NCBI GenBank assembly: GCA_015709315.1
Contig: JACCQI010000013.1
Coordinates: 1-64,000, forward strand
Direction of reading: 5' to 3'
Length of the DNA stretch: 64,000 bases
Source: Desulfovibrionaceae bacterium
GTDB taxonomy: Bacteria > Desulfobacterota > Desulfovibrionia > Desulfovibrionales > Desulfovibrionaceae
Positions 34,866 to 44,009 of this stretch are shown here, piece after piece (the first letter of the stretch is position 1; the number at the start of each line of letters is the position of its first letter). A program made the position numbers and the translations under genes. A model generated the notes under the pieces. It searched no databases, had not been told where the DNA came from, and saw only the letters and a list, made by a program, of their open reading frames with translations.

Positions 34866-36224
34866 CTAGATACCGTAAGTCTTGCGGCGGCGCCAGAGGG
34901 TGGTCTGATTAATGCCGAGAATGTCCGCCGCTTCCTGTAGGGAGGATGCCTTGGCCAGGACGCGGCGGATGTGCTGCTCCTCAATGACGGTCAGGGGAAC
35001 CCGGTCGCCGAGAGAGATGCTTGAGGGGGGATGGGGGAGGTTCTCGAAAAGGTCGTTGGCGTCGATGGATTCGCCCGTGCTCAGGATCACGGCCCGTTCA
35101 ACGGCGTTGCGGAGTTCCCGGACGTTTCCCGGCCAGGGGTGGTCCAGCAGGGCCTGGAGCACTTTTTCAGTGAAGCCGGAAATCCGCTTGTGGTTGGCCA
35201 TGGCGAAGTACGCCAGGAAGTCCTTTGCCATGGCGGGGATGTCTTCCCGCCGTTCCCGTAGCGGGGGAACGGTCAGGCTGATGACGTTGAGACGATAAAA
35301 GAGGTCTTCACGGAACCGGCCTTCGCTGACCAGCAGTTTTAAATCCGCATTGGTGGCGGCGACTATCCGCACGTCGGCATGCCGGGAAACCGATTCGCCG
35401 AGGCGTTCGTACTCCTTGTCCTGGATGAACCGGAGCAGTTTGGCCTGAACGGGCGCGGCGATGTCTGCTATTTCATCCAGAAAGAGCGTGCCGCCTTCGC
35501 ACGCTGCGATGCGTCCCGGATAGTCCCGAACGGCTCCGGTAAACGCTCCCTTGGCGTGACCGAACAGCTCGCTCTCCAGAAGGTCGGGGGGGATGGCCGG
35601 GCAGGAAACCACTGACAGGGGGCGCGAGGACCGGAGGCTCCAGTGGTGGATCGCCCTGGCGAACACCGATTTGCCGACCCCGCTTTCACCGAGTATCAAC
35701 ACGATGGCTTCCGACGGCGCTGCCTTCCTCGCCGTTTCAATGGCTCGTTGCATCCCGGCGCAACCGCTTTGAAGGCTCTCTTCCGGCCCGAGACGTTGCA
35801 GCCCCTCCTTGAGGGACGCGACTTCGTTTTCCAGCTCCCTGATCCGGCCCGCCCGGCGGGAGATTATCTTGAGCTGGTCCGTTGAAAAGGGTTTGACGAT
35901 GTAGTCCGTCGCCCCGCGCTGCATGGCCTCCACCACGCTTTCTATGGAGGCGTGCCCGGTGATGACGACGATTTTGGTCCAGGGCGATTCCGTCGTCAGC
36001 TGCGGGAGGAGTTCCATGCCGTCCTCGGCCCCCAGCCGGAGGTCCACGAAGGCCAGGTCGTAGGCCTTCCGGCGGACTTCGCCGACGGCGTCTTCCGGAT
36101 TGCTGACGGCCACGACCGTATGCCCCTCCGCCGCCAGGCAGTAGGACATGGTCTTTCGGATGTTGGCCTCGTCATCGACGATGAGGACGTTGAGGCCCGG
36201 TGAAATCTGGTCGGTGCTTGTCAT
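34866..36224 (-). CDS. Sigma-54-dependent response regulator, AlgB/NtrC family
   Basis: The protein is 452 residues. The receiver (1-125) has acceptor Asp61 (FVDLRLGAED). The AAA+ domain shows Walker A GESGVGKS, the sigma-54 contact loop KGAFTGAV, Walker B GGTLFLDEIAD, and the [17 protein letters not shown] tract. The C-terminal Fis-type HTH is LQEAADILGINQTTLWRRRK. It activates sigma-54 promoters when phosphorylated. It precedes the kinase gene by 163 bp on the same strand, and that gap holds a sigma-54 promoter with candidate enhancers. It is therefore the likely activator of the potassium operon. Confidence 0.94.
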   Translation of the reverse strand: MTSTDQISPGLNVLIVDDEANIRKTMSYCLAAEGHTVVAVSNPEDAVGEVRRKAYDLAFVDLRLGAEDGMELLPQLTTESPWTKIVVITGHASIESVVEAMQRGATDYIVKPFSTDQLKIISRRAGRIRELENEVASLKEGLQRLGPEESLQSGCAGMQRAIETARKAAPSEAIVLILGESGVGKSVFARAIHHWSLRSSRPLSVVSCPAIPPDLLESELFGHAKGAFTGAVRDYPGRIAACEGGTLFLDEIADIAAPVQAKLLRFIQDKEYERLGESVSRHADVRIVAATNADLKLLVSEGRFREDLFYRLNVISLTVPPLRERREDIPAMAKDFLAYFAMANHKRISGFTEKVLQALLDHPWPGNVRELRNAVERAVILSTGESIDANDLFENLPHPPSSISLGDRVPLTVIEEQHIRRVLAKASSLQEAADILGINQTTLWRRRKTYGI

Positions 36225-36454
36225 TGTATAAAACGCCTTGGTGATTGATCCGGCGGATTTTCGCCGGAAGACGAACCGTTCGGATTGAACCCAATCTCAA
36301 CCAGGTCTCGTAGTTGATGTATCGACTTTAACACATGCGTTTTCAACCTGACAATCATTGAAAATATAAACCTGAATGAAGGGGGGAAAGTCCTCTTTCG
36401 GGGGCGGCTTGAACCGGCTCGGATCATTTTTATATAGCCTTTCCCGGCTGCTGC

Positions 36455-36849
36455 TTGCGTCACGGTCGCGGAAAATCGGCGGGAGGAGGAGAAATCGTCC
36501 CGCCGGAGCTTGCGCGATGGTTGAACGGCGTCATACGGTAGGACATATCCACCGGATAATTCCGTAACCAGAAGGAGGTGAAACGCATTGACGCGCGTCA
36601 TAAGTTCGTGACGAAGTCCGAACCGATGACGCATGAAGAAGCCTTGCGCTTCAACGATCCACGCGCCGTCTTTCAAACAAACGGCCATTTCCAAATCCAA
36701 ACACGCAGGCTGTAACGCAGCATCCGCCGATGGTGGAATGGCAGGCATCTACGCTTGTCATTGCCGCACTTCCCCTACGGCTGCCATTCAATCCGCAAGA
36801 CGTACGCGCTTGAGGGGCAGCACCCTTTATTGGCGGATCGTCATGGCGT
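36455..36849 (+). repeat. Dispersed repeat copy B plus integrase leader repeat
   Basis: The first about 108 bp (to 36562) match copies A and C of the dispersed repeat; its hairpin is CGGCGGGA/TCCCGCCG. From AACCAGAAGGAGGT at about 36567 to about 36849 the sequence continues to resemble 42566-42860 with many substitutions. Both copies stand just before integrase-related sequence. No gene is credible here; short frames do not look protein-like. The region 36225-36454 holds no feature beyond the upstream part of the regulator gene. Confidence 0.55.
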
Positions 36850-37340
36850 TTGGCAATTTCAATGATGGTAACATCCCTTCCCTGCAGGAGAAAATATGCC
36901 CTACAAGGAAGGAAACAGTGGCGGGGCGTCGTGCGTTTCACCCCCGACGCATGGCCCGATCATCAGACGCACGAAGTTTTTGAAACCAAGAAGCAGGCAG
37001 TGGACTGGGAAGCCCAAGTGGAGCGAGGTGGACTTCGGTTCCGGGCTTGTCGGCTGCCGGACAAGGAAGCGGCGAAGCGGAAACGCGGAATTCGATGAGC
37101 TCCTCATGTCCGCAGGGCTGGCCGGACAGGCTGAATGGAAGCCGGCATCCGTCATCTGGCAGCCGGGGTGGCCATCGACAACGGCGCGACCATCATGGAA
37201 GTGAAGCGCCTGCTCAGGCACAAATCGATCGCCACGACCCAGCGGTACATCCTCCGGGTGAAGAAGACCACCGGAGCCGTGGATGCCCTGGATGCGGCCC
37301 TGGCCGATGCGGTCGGAAGCCGACCCCGGAGAAATGACAC
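36850..37340 (+). pseudogene. Broken tyrosine-recombinase (integrase) gene
   Basis: Fragments in different frames make up a decayed integrase. The first (about 36895-37095) resembles an AP2-like arm-binding N-terminus (RFTPDAWPDHQTHEVFETKKQ). The second (about 37135-37300) is a C-terminal catalytic piece: IRHLAAGVAIDNGATIMEV, then LLRHKSIATTQRYI with the His and the nucleophile Tyr. The middle, with the first catalytic Arg, is missing. The gene reads toward the terminator and tRNA-Glu remnant at 37.4 kb, the usual place for an integrase beside its att site. Confidence 0.7.
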
Positions 37341-37364
37341 ATGCAGGCGGCGCGAGAAAAGGAA

Positions 37365-37393
37365 AAGGCCTTACGCGCGCGGCGTAAGGCCTT
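37365..37393 (-). terminator. Orphan terminator of a broken tRNA-Glu
   Basis: AAGGCCTTACGC pairs with GCGTAAGGCCTT, the same hairpin family as at 26757. It is displaced together with the tRNA 3' half next to it. Confidence 0.75.
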
Positions 37394-37402
37394 CAATTTC
37401 CT

Positions 37403-37450
37403 TGGCGTCCCCAAGGGGATTTGAACCCCTGTTAACGGCGTGAAAGGCCG
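37403..37450 (-). pseudogene. 3' half of tRNA-Glu (attachment-site remnant)
   Basis: From the CCA end through the T-arm to the anticodon loop (core AACGGCGTGAAAGGCCG) this matches tRNA-Glu. It then diverges abruptly into TAAACAATC. The acceptor strand is the canonical TGGGGAC, not the mismatched version of the intact tRNA at 26.8 kb. The break at the anticodon loop is typical of an att site used by a tRNA-targeting integrase. Confidence 0.85.
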
Positions 37451-37615
37451 TAAACAATCAACCGGAAGGTCGCTTACCTCCGTTATTTCAATGGGTTGAA
37501 AACGCCATGTTCACCACGAAAACCATGGTTGCCGTTGAAAATGACACTTGGGTGACACGCGAATCATATACAAAAGGACAAGCAAGAGGTTGGAGTTTGC
37601 TTCTCCCAAAAAGGT
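37451..37615. repeat. Junction repeat shared with 52602-52750
   Basis: About 160 bp after the tRNA fragment (from TAAACAATCAACCGGAAGG through GACACTTGGGTGACACGC) recur after the fragment at 52.6 kb with few changes. The similarity fades near 37565 and picks up again weakly to about 37615. It probably represents the end sequence of the integrated element. Confidence 0.75.
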
Positions 37616-37683
37616 GTCGGCCCGGCATGAGCCGGGCCGACGGAGAGGAGGGGATATACCCAGATCTGAGATGCGTGGGTGTT

Positions 37684-38409
37684 CTAGGAACGCATACTCC
37701 GGATCGGTGCACCCAGTTTGGCCAGGAGCTGCTTCCGTGAAAGCGTGCCTGGCACAGCCCCGGAAGCATCAGCCTCCAGGTACTCATAGTAGTTGGCCGG
37801 AGGAGCCGAGGCCAGGTAGATGACCCGGGTTTCCTCGGGATCCACGAGCATGGCTTCGGGGAACTTCTTTTTGGCCTCCGCCAGACGCTCTTCGGCCAGC
37901 TTGAGCATGTCCTCCCGATCGCCGAAGTTCATGGTTCCCGTGGGGCAGGCCTGGACACAGGCCGGGAGCTTGCCCGCCTTGACCCGGTCGATGCACATGT
38001 CGCACTTGTTCACGACCTTGGTTTCGGGGTCCACACGGGGGATGTCGTAGGGGCAGGCCATGCGGATGGCCTCGCCGTCCTCCTTGGCCGTGAGTTCGGT
38101 ATAGACCACCGCCCCGGTGTCCGGGTCGTGCAGGATGGCCTTGGGGTTCGTCGGCACGGTGGCGCACGGGGCCTCCACGCAGTGCCGACACTGTTCCGGG
38201 AAGAACAGCCAGCTCAGCTTGCCGTCTACCTCCGCCTCGTTGAAGCGGACGAGCCGGATGGTTTTCGCGGAGAGGTCCTTGGGATTCTGGTACGATCCCC
38301 AGTTGGTTGTCTTTTCAGCGGGGAGCTTCTTCCATTGCTTGCAGGCCACCTGGCAGCCGCGGCACGCGGTGCAACGGGTCAGGTCGACCAGGAATGATTT
38401 GCCGTTCAT
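37684..38409 (-). CDS. fdhB: Formate dehydrogenase beta subunit (4x[4Fe-4S])
   Basis: The protein is 241 residues. Cysteine groups for four [4Fe-4S] clusters are visible: CTACRGCQVACKQW near residue 12, CRHCVEAPC near 75, CPYDIP with CDMCIDRV near 120-140, and CVQACPTG near 150. There is no membrane anchor or signal peptide, so it is probably exported with FdhA by the Tat system. It takes electrons from the molybdenum/tungsten subunit. It follows fdhA by ten bases. No cytochrome or membrane gamma subunit follows, as in two-subunit periplasmic enzymes that reduce cytochrome c3. Confidence 0.93.
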   Translation of the reverse strand: MNGKSFLVDLTRCTACRGCQVACKQWKKLPAEKTTNWGSYQNPKDLSAKTIRLVRFNEAEVDGKLSWLFFPEQCRHCVEAPCATVPTNPKAILHDPDTGAVVYTELTAKEDGEAIRMACPYDIPRVDPETKVVNKCDMCIDRVKAGKLPACVQACPTGTMNFGDREDMLKLAEERLAEAKKKFPEAMLVDPEETRVIYLASAPPANYYEYLEADASGAVPGTLSRKQLLAKLGAPIRSMRS

Positions 38410-38419
38410 TGCGTTCTCC

Positions 38420-41400
38420 TTACATCTTGCGGACGTTGGCCACGAAGACCTTGGTTTCGGGGATGCCGGTGTTGGGGTCGCCCACGGACGGGGTCAGCAG
38501 GTTGGCGGAGTCGCCGCCGCTGCCGTCGTGGGGCATCTGCCAGCCGAAGCACCAGGGCATGCCGATCTGGTAGATGGTCTTGCCCATGACCTTGAGCGGG
38601 TGCATCCGCTTGGTCACGATGGCCACGGCCCACACGCTGCCGCGAATGGATTCGACCATGACCTTCTCGCCGTTCTGGATGCCCTTTTCCTTGGCCAGTT
38701 CCTCGCTCATTTCCACAAACATCTGCGGCATGCATTCGAGCAGCCACGGGGTGTGGCGGGTCATCAGACCGGTCTGCCAGTGCTCGGTGACGCGGTAGGT
38801 CATGGCCACGTAGGGATACTTGGGATCGGCCACGGCCAGGGCCTCGTGGGCGAAGCGCAGGGCCGTGGGGTTGTTGAGCTGGCCCGAGAACTCATGCGCA
38901 TTGAAGGGGGTCTCCATGGGTTCGTAGTGCTCGGGGAAGGGGCCGTCCTGGCGGCCGGGGCCGAAGATGTGCCCGTGGCCGTTGGGGAGCATGATGAAGG
39001 CGTACTTGGTGCCGGGGGCCCAGCCGCCGTCGGGCACGTCGCCGATCCACTTCTCGCCGTTCCAGGCCACCACGGGCTTTTGCGGGGCGTAGGGTCTGCC
39101 CGTGTTGTCGCAGGAGGCGCGGTTGTAGATGATCCGGCGGTTGACCGGCCAGCACCACGACCAGTTCGAGAACAGGCCGATCTTGGCCTGCTCCGGGGTC
39201 TGCGTCGCGTCGCGGCGGGCAGCCATGTTCCCGGCGTCGGTGTAGGAGTTGCAGTAAAGCCAGTTGCCCGAACAGGTGGAACCGTCGTCCTGGAGCATGG
39301 CGAAACTCGGCACCAGGGAGCCCTTCTTGTAGGTCTTGTCCTTGATGGTCACGTCCTTGAGGAAGTAGCCGTTGATCAGCTTGGCCACCTCATGGGCGTT
39401 GAACTCGCCGTGCGCCTTCCACTTGTCCACGGAGAGGTTCTTGATCGGTTCGGGGAACGCGCCGCCCTCCTTGACGTAGAGCGCCTTGATGGAGTCGAAG
39501 AGCTCGGTCAGGATGTGGCCGTCGGTCTTGGACTCGCCCCTGGGCACCGGCCCCTTGTAGCGCCACTGCATCCAGCGGCCGGAGTTGGTGATGGAGCCTT
39601 CCTTCTCGATGGACACGGCGCAGGGCAGGAAGAAGACCTCGGTCTTGATCTTCTTCGGGTCCATGCCCGGACCGCGCCAGAAGGAGCCGGTCTCGTTGTC
39701 GAAGATGTTGACGTTGACCATCCAGTCCAGGTTGGTCATGGCCTTGCGGTTCTTGCCCGCGTTGGCGCCGCCGCAGGCCGGGTTCATGCCCCAGGCGAAG
39801 AAGCCGGTGAACTCCTTCTTGCTCATGGCCTCGAAGAGCTGGAGCCAGGTGTAGGTCTTGCCGTCCTCGGTCTTGGGCAGCCAGGTATAGGCTTCGTCGG
39901 CGGAAGCCTCGGGATACATGGCCTTGAGGAAGCTCGCCATGTATTTCGGGTAGTTCTGCCACCATGCCGCGCTCTTCGGGTCCTTGGCCCCGGCCAGGTG
40001 CGGCTTGGTCTTGGCGTCGACGTATTCCCGGTAGGTCTTGAGGCCCGCGTTGGGCGTGGCCAGGTAGCCGGGCAGGATGTGCCAGAGCAGGCAGTGGTCG
40101 GTGGAACCCTGGACGTTGGATTCGCCGCGCAGGGCGTTGACGCCGCCGCCGGCCACGCCGATGTTGCCGAGCAGCAGCTGGACCATGGCCATGGTCCGGA
40201 TGTACTGCACGCCCACGGTGTGCTGGGTCCAGCCCATGGCGTACATGATGGTGCCCGCCTTGTCCGGCTTGCCCGTGGCGGAGTAGAGCTTGTAGAATTC
40301 CAGCAGGCCGTCCTTGTCGATGCCGGAGACGCTGACGACTTTGTCCACGGTGTAACGCTCGTAGTGCTTCTTGAGCAGGTTGTAGACGCAGCGGGGGTGC
40401 TTGAGGGTCTCGTCACGCTTGGGCACGCCGTCGGCATCCTTTTCAAAGGCCCACTGGGCCTTGTCGTAGGCGCCGACGTAGTCCGCATCGAGGGGGTTCT
40501 TCTGGTAGCCGCTGAACAGGCCGTCCTTGAACGTGAACTTGTCGCCGACGATGAAGGCGGCGTTGGTGTGGCTGATGACGTAATCCTTCTGGATAAGGTC
40601 GTTGTCCAGGATGTACTTGATCAGGCCGCCGAGCACGGCGATGTCGGAACCGGCGCGGATCTGACAGTAGAGGTCGGCCTTGGAGGAGGTGCGGGTGAAA
40701 CGCGGGTCCACGCTGATCAGCTTGGCCCCCTTCTCCATGGCCTTGGTCACCCATTTGAACGAGATGGGATGGTTCTCCGCAGCGTTGCTGCCCATGACCA
40801 GGATGCAGTCGGAGTTGGCGATGTCGTTCCAGTGGTTGGTCATGGCGCCTCGGCCGAAACTTTCGGCCAGGGCCGCAACGGTGGAGCTGTGGCAGATGCG
40901 CGCCTGATGCTCGACATAGACCAGGCCGAGGGCGCGGAGCATGGCCTGGTAGGTCCAGCACTCCTCGTTGTCGATGGCCGCCGAACCCACGGACGCCAGG
41001 CCGTTGGTGCGGTTGACCGTCTGCCCCTTGGCATTCTTTTCGGTAAAGCTGGCGTCGCGCGTCTTCTTGACCCGCTTGGCGATCTCGCCCAGGGCCCATT
41101 CCCAGGAGACTTCCTTCCATTCCGAGGAATAAGGGGCGCGGTAAAGGGGGCGTTTCGGCCGTTCATCGTTCTCGGCCAACTGCCAGATGGACGCGCCCTT
41201 GGCGCAGGTGGCGCCTTCATTGATGGGGTGGTCGGGGTCGCCCTCGACGTTGATGGCCCGTTTGGTCTTGAGGTCGGTGTTGACGATAAGGCCGCATCCC
41301 ACGGCGCAGTAACAGCAGATCGAAGTGGTCTGCTTGCTCCACTTCGGCTCCAGCATGGCGATCCGGTCCGCGGCCTGAGCCTCGGGCGCGAATCCCAGTC

Positions 41401-41467
41401 CGCAGAACGCCGAAGAAACGGCGGTGGCTGCGGTCAGTTTGAGAAAGCTTCTTCTGTTGACTTTCAT
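38420..41467 (-). CDS. fdhA: Formate dehydrogenase alpha subunit, Cys form, Tat-exported
   Basis: The protein is 1015 residues. The Tat signal is RRSFLKLTAATAVSSA. A [4Fe-4S] motif CCYCAVGCGL leads the molybdopterin oxidoreductase domain, and the molydopterin-dinucleotide domain lies at the C-terminus. The active-site tract reads ARICHSSTVAALAESFGRG. Cys192 (TGC at 40892-40894) occupies the position that is usually Sec (UGA) in this family, and the adjacent His is kept. It oxidises formate to CO2, or the reverse, with Mo or W. AAGGAG stands five bases before the ATG at 41467. It lies inside the tRNA-Glu module array, and its closest intact mobile genes are the integrases at 43-46 kb. Confidence 0.95.
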   Translation of the reverse strand: MKVNRRSFLKLTAATAVSSAFCGLGFAPEAQAADRIAMLEPKWSKQTTSICCYCAVGCGLIVNTDLKTKRAINVEGDPDHPINEGATCAKGASIWQLAENDERPKRPLYRAPYSSEWKEVSWEWALGEIAKRVKKTRDASFTEKNAKGQTVNRTNGLASVGSAAIDNEECWTYQAMLRALGLVYVEHQARICHSSTVAALAESFGRGAMTNHWNDIANSDCILVMGSNAAENHPISFKWVTKAMEKGAKLISVDPRFTRTSSKADLYCQIRAGSDIAVLGGLIKYILDNDLIQKDYVISHTNAAFIVGDKFTFKDGLFSGYQKNPLDADYVGAYDKAQWAFEKDADGVPKRDETLKHPRCVYNLLKKHYERYTVDKVVSVSGIDKDGLLEFYKLYSATGKPDKAGTIMYAMGWTQHTVGVQYIRTMAMVQLLLGNIGVAGGGVNALRGESNVQGSTDHCLLWHILPGYLATPNAGLKTYREYVDAKTKPHLAGAKDPKSAAWWQNYPKYMASFLKAMYPEASADEAYTWLPKTEDGKTYTWLQLFEAMSKKEFTGFFAWGMNPACGGANAGKNRKAMTNLDWMVNVNIFDNETGSFWRGPGMDPKKIKTEVFFLPCAVSIEKEGSITNSGRWMQWRYKGPVPRGESKTDGHILTELFDSIKALYVKEGGAFPEPIKNLSVDKWKAHGEFNAHEVAKLINGYFLKDVTIKDKTYKKGSLVPSFAMLQDDGSTCSGNWLYCNSYTDAGNMAARRDATQTPEQAKIGLFSNWSWCWPVNRRIIYNRASCDNTGRPYAPQKPVVAWNGEKWIGDVPDGGWAPGTKYAFIMLPNGHGHIFGPGRQDGPFPEHYEPMETPFNAHEFSGQLNNPTALRFAHEALAVADPKYPYVAMTYRVTEHWQTGLMTRHTPWLLECMPQMFVEMSEELAKEKGIQNGEKVMVESIRGSVWAVAIVTKRMHPLKVMGKTIYQIGMPWCFGWQMPHDGSGGDSANLLTPSVGDPNTGIPETKVFVANVRKM

Positions 41468-42375
41468 ACCCACTCCTTTTGTTGGTTGGTCATCCCGCCC
41501 TGGCTTCCCGGCCCAGGCGGCATTGCAATTCGTACCCGTACGCCATGACCGGCCGGGGGATCGGGCGCGCTACGGCGAGGACGACCTTCCAGCGGGGGCT
41601 GAGGCGTCGAGCTACGGCAAGGACCGCCTCTGCGGAGTGCCCAAGTCCCGAAAACGGGATGCAGGCGTCCACGGGGGGGGATGACGGCGCGTTACGAGTT
41701 GACATGGACATCGATTCCTCCATTGACGGTATGGCGAATCCCGCAGATGCGGGTTGCTCTCGGGAAATGCGCAAGACTCCACCGGGCCGGGTGGGCATGA
41801 ATGGGGACAAGCTGTCCGGAACGGAAGGGGGAAGGGGACGGAACGTCAGCGATCATCCCGGCGCGCCGAACAAGGTGCGCAGGGAATGCCGGTGCTTCTG
41901 GAAGCGGGGATCGAAGGGAACCGAACCTGGTACCCATACGGCCCCCCTCAGAGCCGCCGGGCCAGCAGCCCCGGCCCGACGAGATGTGTTTTGTGGACTC
42001 TGTACATTCGTTTCCTCGGCTTGCGCCTGATTCGGAACGGCTGATGTGGGATAAGCCGGACAGCAGGGGAGCGAGGTTCACGCCCGGCTTGGCCTGCTGG
42101 TGGAGCTGTCAATCAGTCGGAATTCCGAACTCTGGCGACCCTACGTCTCGGAGAAAACAGGAGCAAATAAACAGAACAATACAATGATTTCACATAATTA
42201 TGTCAATATAGACATAGTAAATTGTTGGCATAGATAATTCGTTCGCAACTCCTGGAAAATGCAGGTGTATGTACGTGATGTCCTCAGAAAGACGAGGGCG
42301 GATATGGTGCGCGCCTGCATCCCTGGAGCCGGAGTCGAAACCGCTATCCCTCTCGCCGTCGCCTGCGGCAAACCC
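41468..42375. other. Gene-poor upstream region of fdhA
   Basis: About 900 bp without a credible gene. Several short frames exist on both strands (41479-42030 and 41490-41810, for example), but they have no ribosome binding sites and low-complexity Arg/Pro-rich translations. GCTACGG(C)-type direct repeats occur near 41570 and 41611. An AT-rich stretch lies at 42160-42240. The promoter of fdhAB should be near 41500. The region may contain decayed genes. Confidence 0.4.
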
Positions 42376-42463
42376 GACGCAAGCAAAGCCGAGATGGCAA
42401 GGCCGACCGGCCAGGGCCGGTCGCCCGAAGGGCTTCGGCCTTGCCATCTCGGCTGCTTGCGTC
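42376..42463. repeat. 29-bp imperfect inverted repeat (large hairpin)
   Basis: GACGCAAGC at 42376 followed after two unpaired A residues by a 20-base arm (42387-42406) pairs perfectly with 42435-42463. Within the 28-base loop, CCGGCC/GGCCGG and CCC/GGG form smaller hairpins. No U tract follows on either strand. The right arm runs directly into copy C of the dispersed repeat. Confidence 0.75.
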
Positions 42464-42860
42464 ACGCTCGCGGATGAATCGGCGGGAGGGGCAAATATCC
42501 TGCCGCCGAAACTTGCGCGGCGATTTCTCGGGGTGATAGGACAGGGCATAACCAGTCAGGTTGAGTAACCAGAAGGAGGTAAAAATCGCGTTCAAGCGCG
42601 TTCATAAGTTTTGACGAAGTCTAAACTGATGAACGCATATGTTGGCACTAACGTGCCGTAACACCAAACACTTCTTCGCCGTTCATTTCCAAACGGCACG
42701 CTTTCACATCCAAACACCAGGCTGAAGCACAGCACCCCCGCCGGACAAACGACAGGTATCTATACACCTGCCGTTGTCAAAATTCCCCCACGGCCACCGC
42801 TTTACGCGCAGGACGAACGAGCCTGCGTGGTGGCACCCCTTATTGAATGGATTCTCAGGA
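42457..42860 (+). repeat. Dispersed repeat copy C plus integrase leader repeat
   Basis: The first about 104 bp match copies A and B; here the stem is TCGGCGG/CCGCCGA. From AACCAGAAGGAGGT at about 42568 the similarity to 36567-36849 continues up to the region just before the integrase at 43014. It holds no convincing gene. Blocks such as CGCGTTCATAAGTT and GACGAAGTC are conserved between the copies. It may be a structured leader of integrase genes. Confidence 0.55.
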
Positions 42861-43013
42861 TTTTTCCTTCTGTGGGAAACGGACATTGATTTGTCCCGTG
42901 TCGGTTGTTGTGTGGCGCATTCGCGCCATAGGCAGGTCATTTCCCGGCAAACGGGGAAGGTCCGACCTGCTTTGTCCCGGGGCGCTGCCCCGAACTTCAG
43001 GAAGGAGATTCAC

Positions 43014-43970
43014 ATGAAATCCATCAGTCTGGTACTGGGCGCGAACAAGGCAACATTGTCTGGTCCGCGTTCGAAACAACATCGGGTCAGACAGAATGCC
43101 CGAGCCTTTGCAAAGCGGCTTCGCCGCGCGGGCTTTGGTGTTCAGAAATGGTCCAAGATTTCTAACAAACATTTTGCAGCGGTCGCCGCGCAGATGAAAG
43201 ACGAAAACGTAGGGGACGGGCGCATTGCCGAAGTCTTTTCGGCGGCCCGTACCCTGTGTGAGACCTATGGCAACGACAGCATCAGCCCGACCAATGACGT
43301 GTTCGGGGTGCGCCGGGGAACCATAGCCAATGCCAACAGCAAAGCGGTTGCCCCGGGTTTCGTGCAGGGGGCAATCGACAAGCTGGAAAACGAGCATGGT
43401 TATGAATACGGCCCCCGGTGCGCCGCTCAGATCCGTTTGCAATGGGAATTGGGGTTGCGCCGGGAAGAATCGGCCAAGGTCGATCTGGTCAGCGATTGGG
43501 ATCGCCAAGGGCGCACCCTTCATGTCCAGTATGGGACGAAGGGGGGAAGGCCACGGACGTTGGTCAACTTGTCAGACAGGCAGCAGGCTGCTCTGCAGAG
43601 CGCATTGCCGTTTGTCAGCCTGTCGGACAGGCCGGGGATCCACAACCTGATGCCTGAAGGGATGGGCGACAAGTGGCAGGAAAAACTGTCCTACGCGGCT
43701 AGGCTTTGCGGGTTCACCAAAGAGGAAAGCGGGTGGACCTTGCATAGCAATCGCCACGAACGATTTCATACGATGTATCTTGCCCATACGGGCTTTCAGC
43801 CGCCCAATCAGCACCCTTCAGTGGAAGCCTTTCAACAGGCCGCCCATGACAAGGCCGGGGATGAATGGCCCCGGCTTGACGCCGAAGCACGTGACGAAAT
43901 CGAAGTGACCGCAGGACATTCCGCAGGAAGGCGGGACGTGTCCGATGCCTACCTTGGCAGCAGTCAGTAA
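43014..43970 (+). CDS. Tyrosine recombinase, Integrase_1-type
   Basis: The protein is 318 residues. An N-terminal SAM-like core-binding domain (about 20-120, ARAFAKRLRRAGFGVQKW) precedes the catalytic domain. Catalytic residues are visible: Arg in ELGLRREESAKVDL, the His-x-x-Arg box in LHSNRHERFH, His in TAGHSAGRRDV, and Tyr in DAYLG near the C-terminus. GGAAGGAGA lies just before the ATG at 43014. It carries out site-specific integration or excision. It is followed by a clean terminator and converges on a second integrase. It is likely a mobile gene of the tRNA-Glu array. Confidence 0.85.
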   Translation: MKSISLVLGANKATLSGPRSKQHRVRQNARAFAKRLRRAGFGVQKWSKISNKHFAAVAAQMKDENVGDGRIAEVFSAARTLCETYGNDSISPTNDVFGVRRGTIANANSKAVAPGFVQGAIDKLENEHGYEYGPRCAAQIRLQWELGLRREESAKVDLVSDWDRQGRTLHVQYGTKGGRPRTLVNLSDRQQAALQSALPFVSLSDRPGIHNLMPEGMGDKWQEKLSYAARLCGFTKEESGWTLHSNRHERFHTMYLAHTGFQPPNQHPSVEAFQQAAHDKAGDEWPRLDAEARDEIEVTAGHSAGRRDVSDAYLGSSQ

Positions 43971-43975
43971 CAAGA

Positions 43976-43995
43976 CCCCGCTTCGGCGGGGTTTT
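43976..43995 (+). terminator. Terminator of the Integrase_1 gene
   Basis: CCCCGC and GCGGGG flank a TTCG tetraloop, followed by TTTTCC. It begins six bases after the stop. Confidence 0.9.
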
Positions 43996-44009
43996 CCTTT
44001 TGGGCGTGA

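Noticed and set aside
36850-37100. Short open frame as an intact small gene
   Set aside because: It resembles only the N-terminal arm-binding part of an integrase and is out of frame with the catalytic remnant at 37135, so it is treated as part of one pseudogene.
38117-41548. A very long open frame (over 1,100 codons) on the plus strand
   Set aside because: It is exactly antisense to fdhA and fdhB. In GC-rich genes the opposite strand often lacks stops; the translation is Gly/Val/His-rich without domains.
41479-42030. Possible genes on both strands upstream of fdhA
   Set aside because: No ribosome binding site, no recognisable motif and Arg/Pro-rich composition; probably non-coding or fully decayed.
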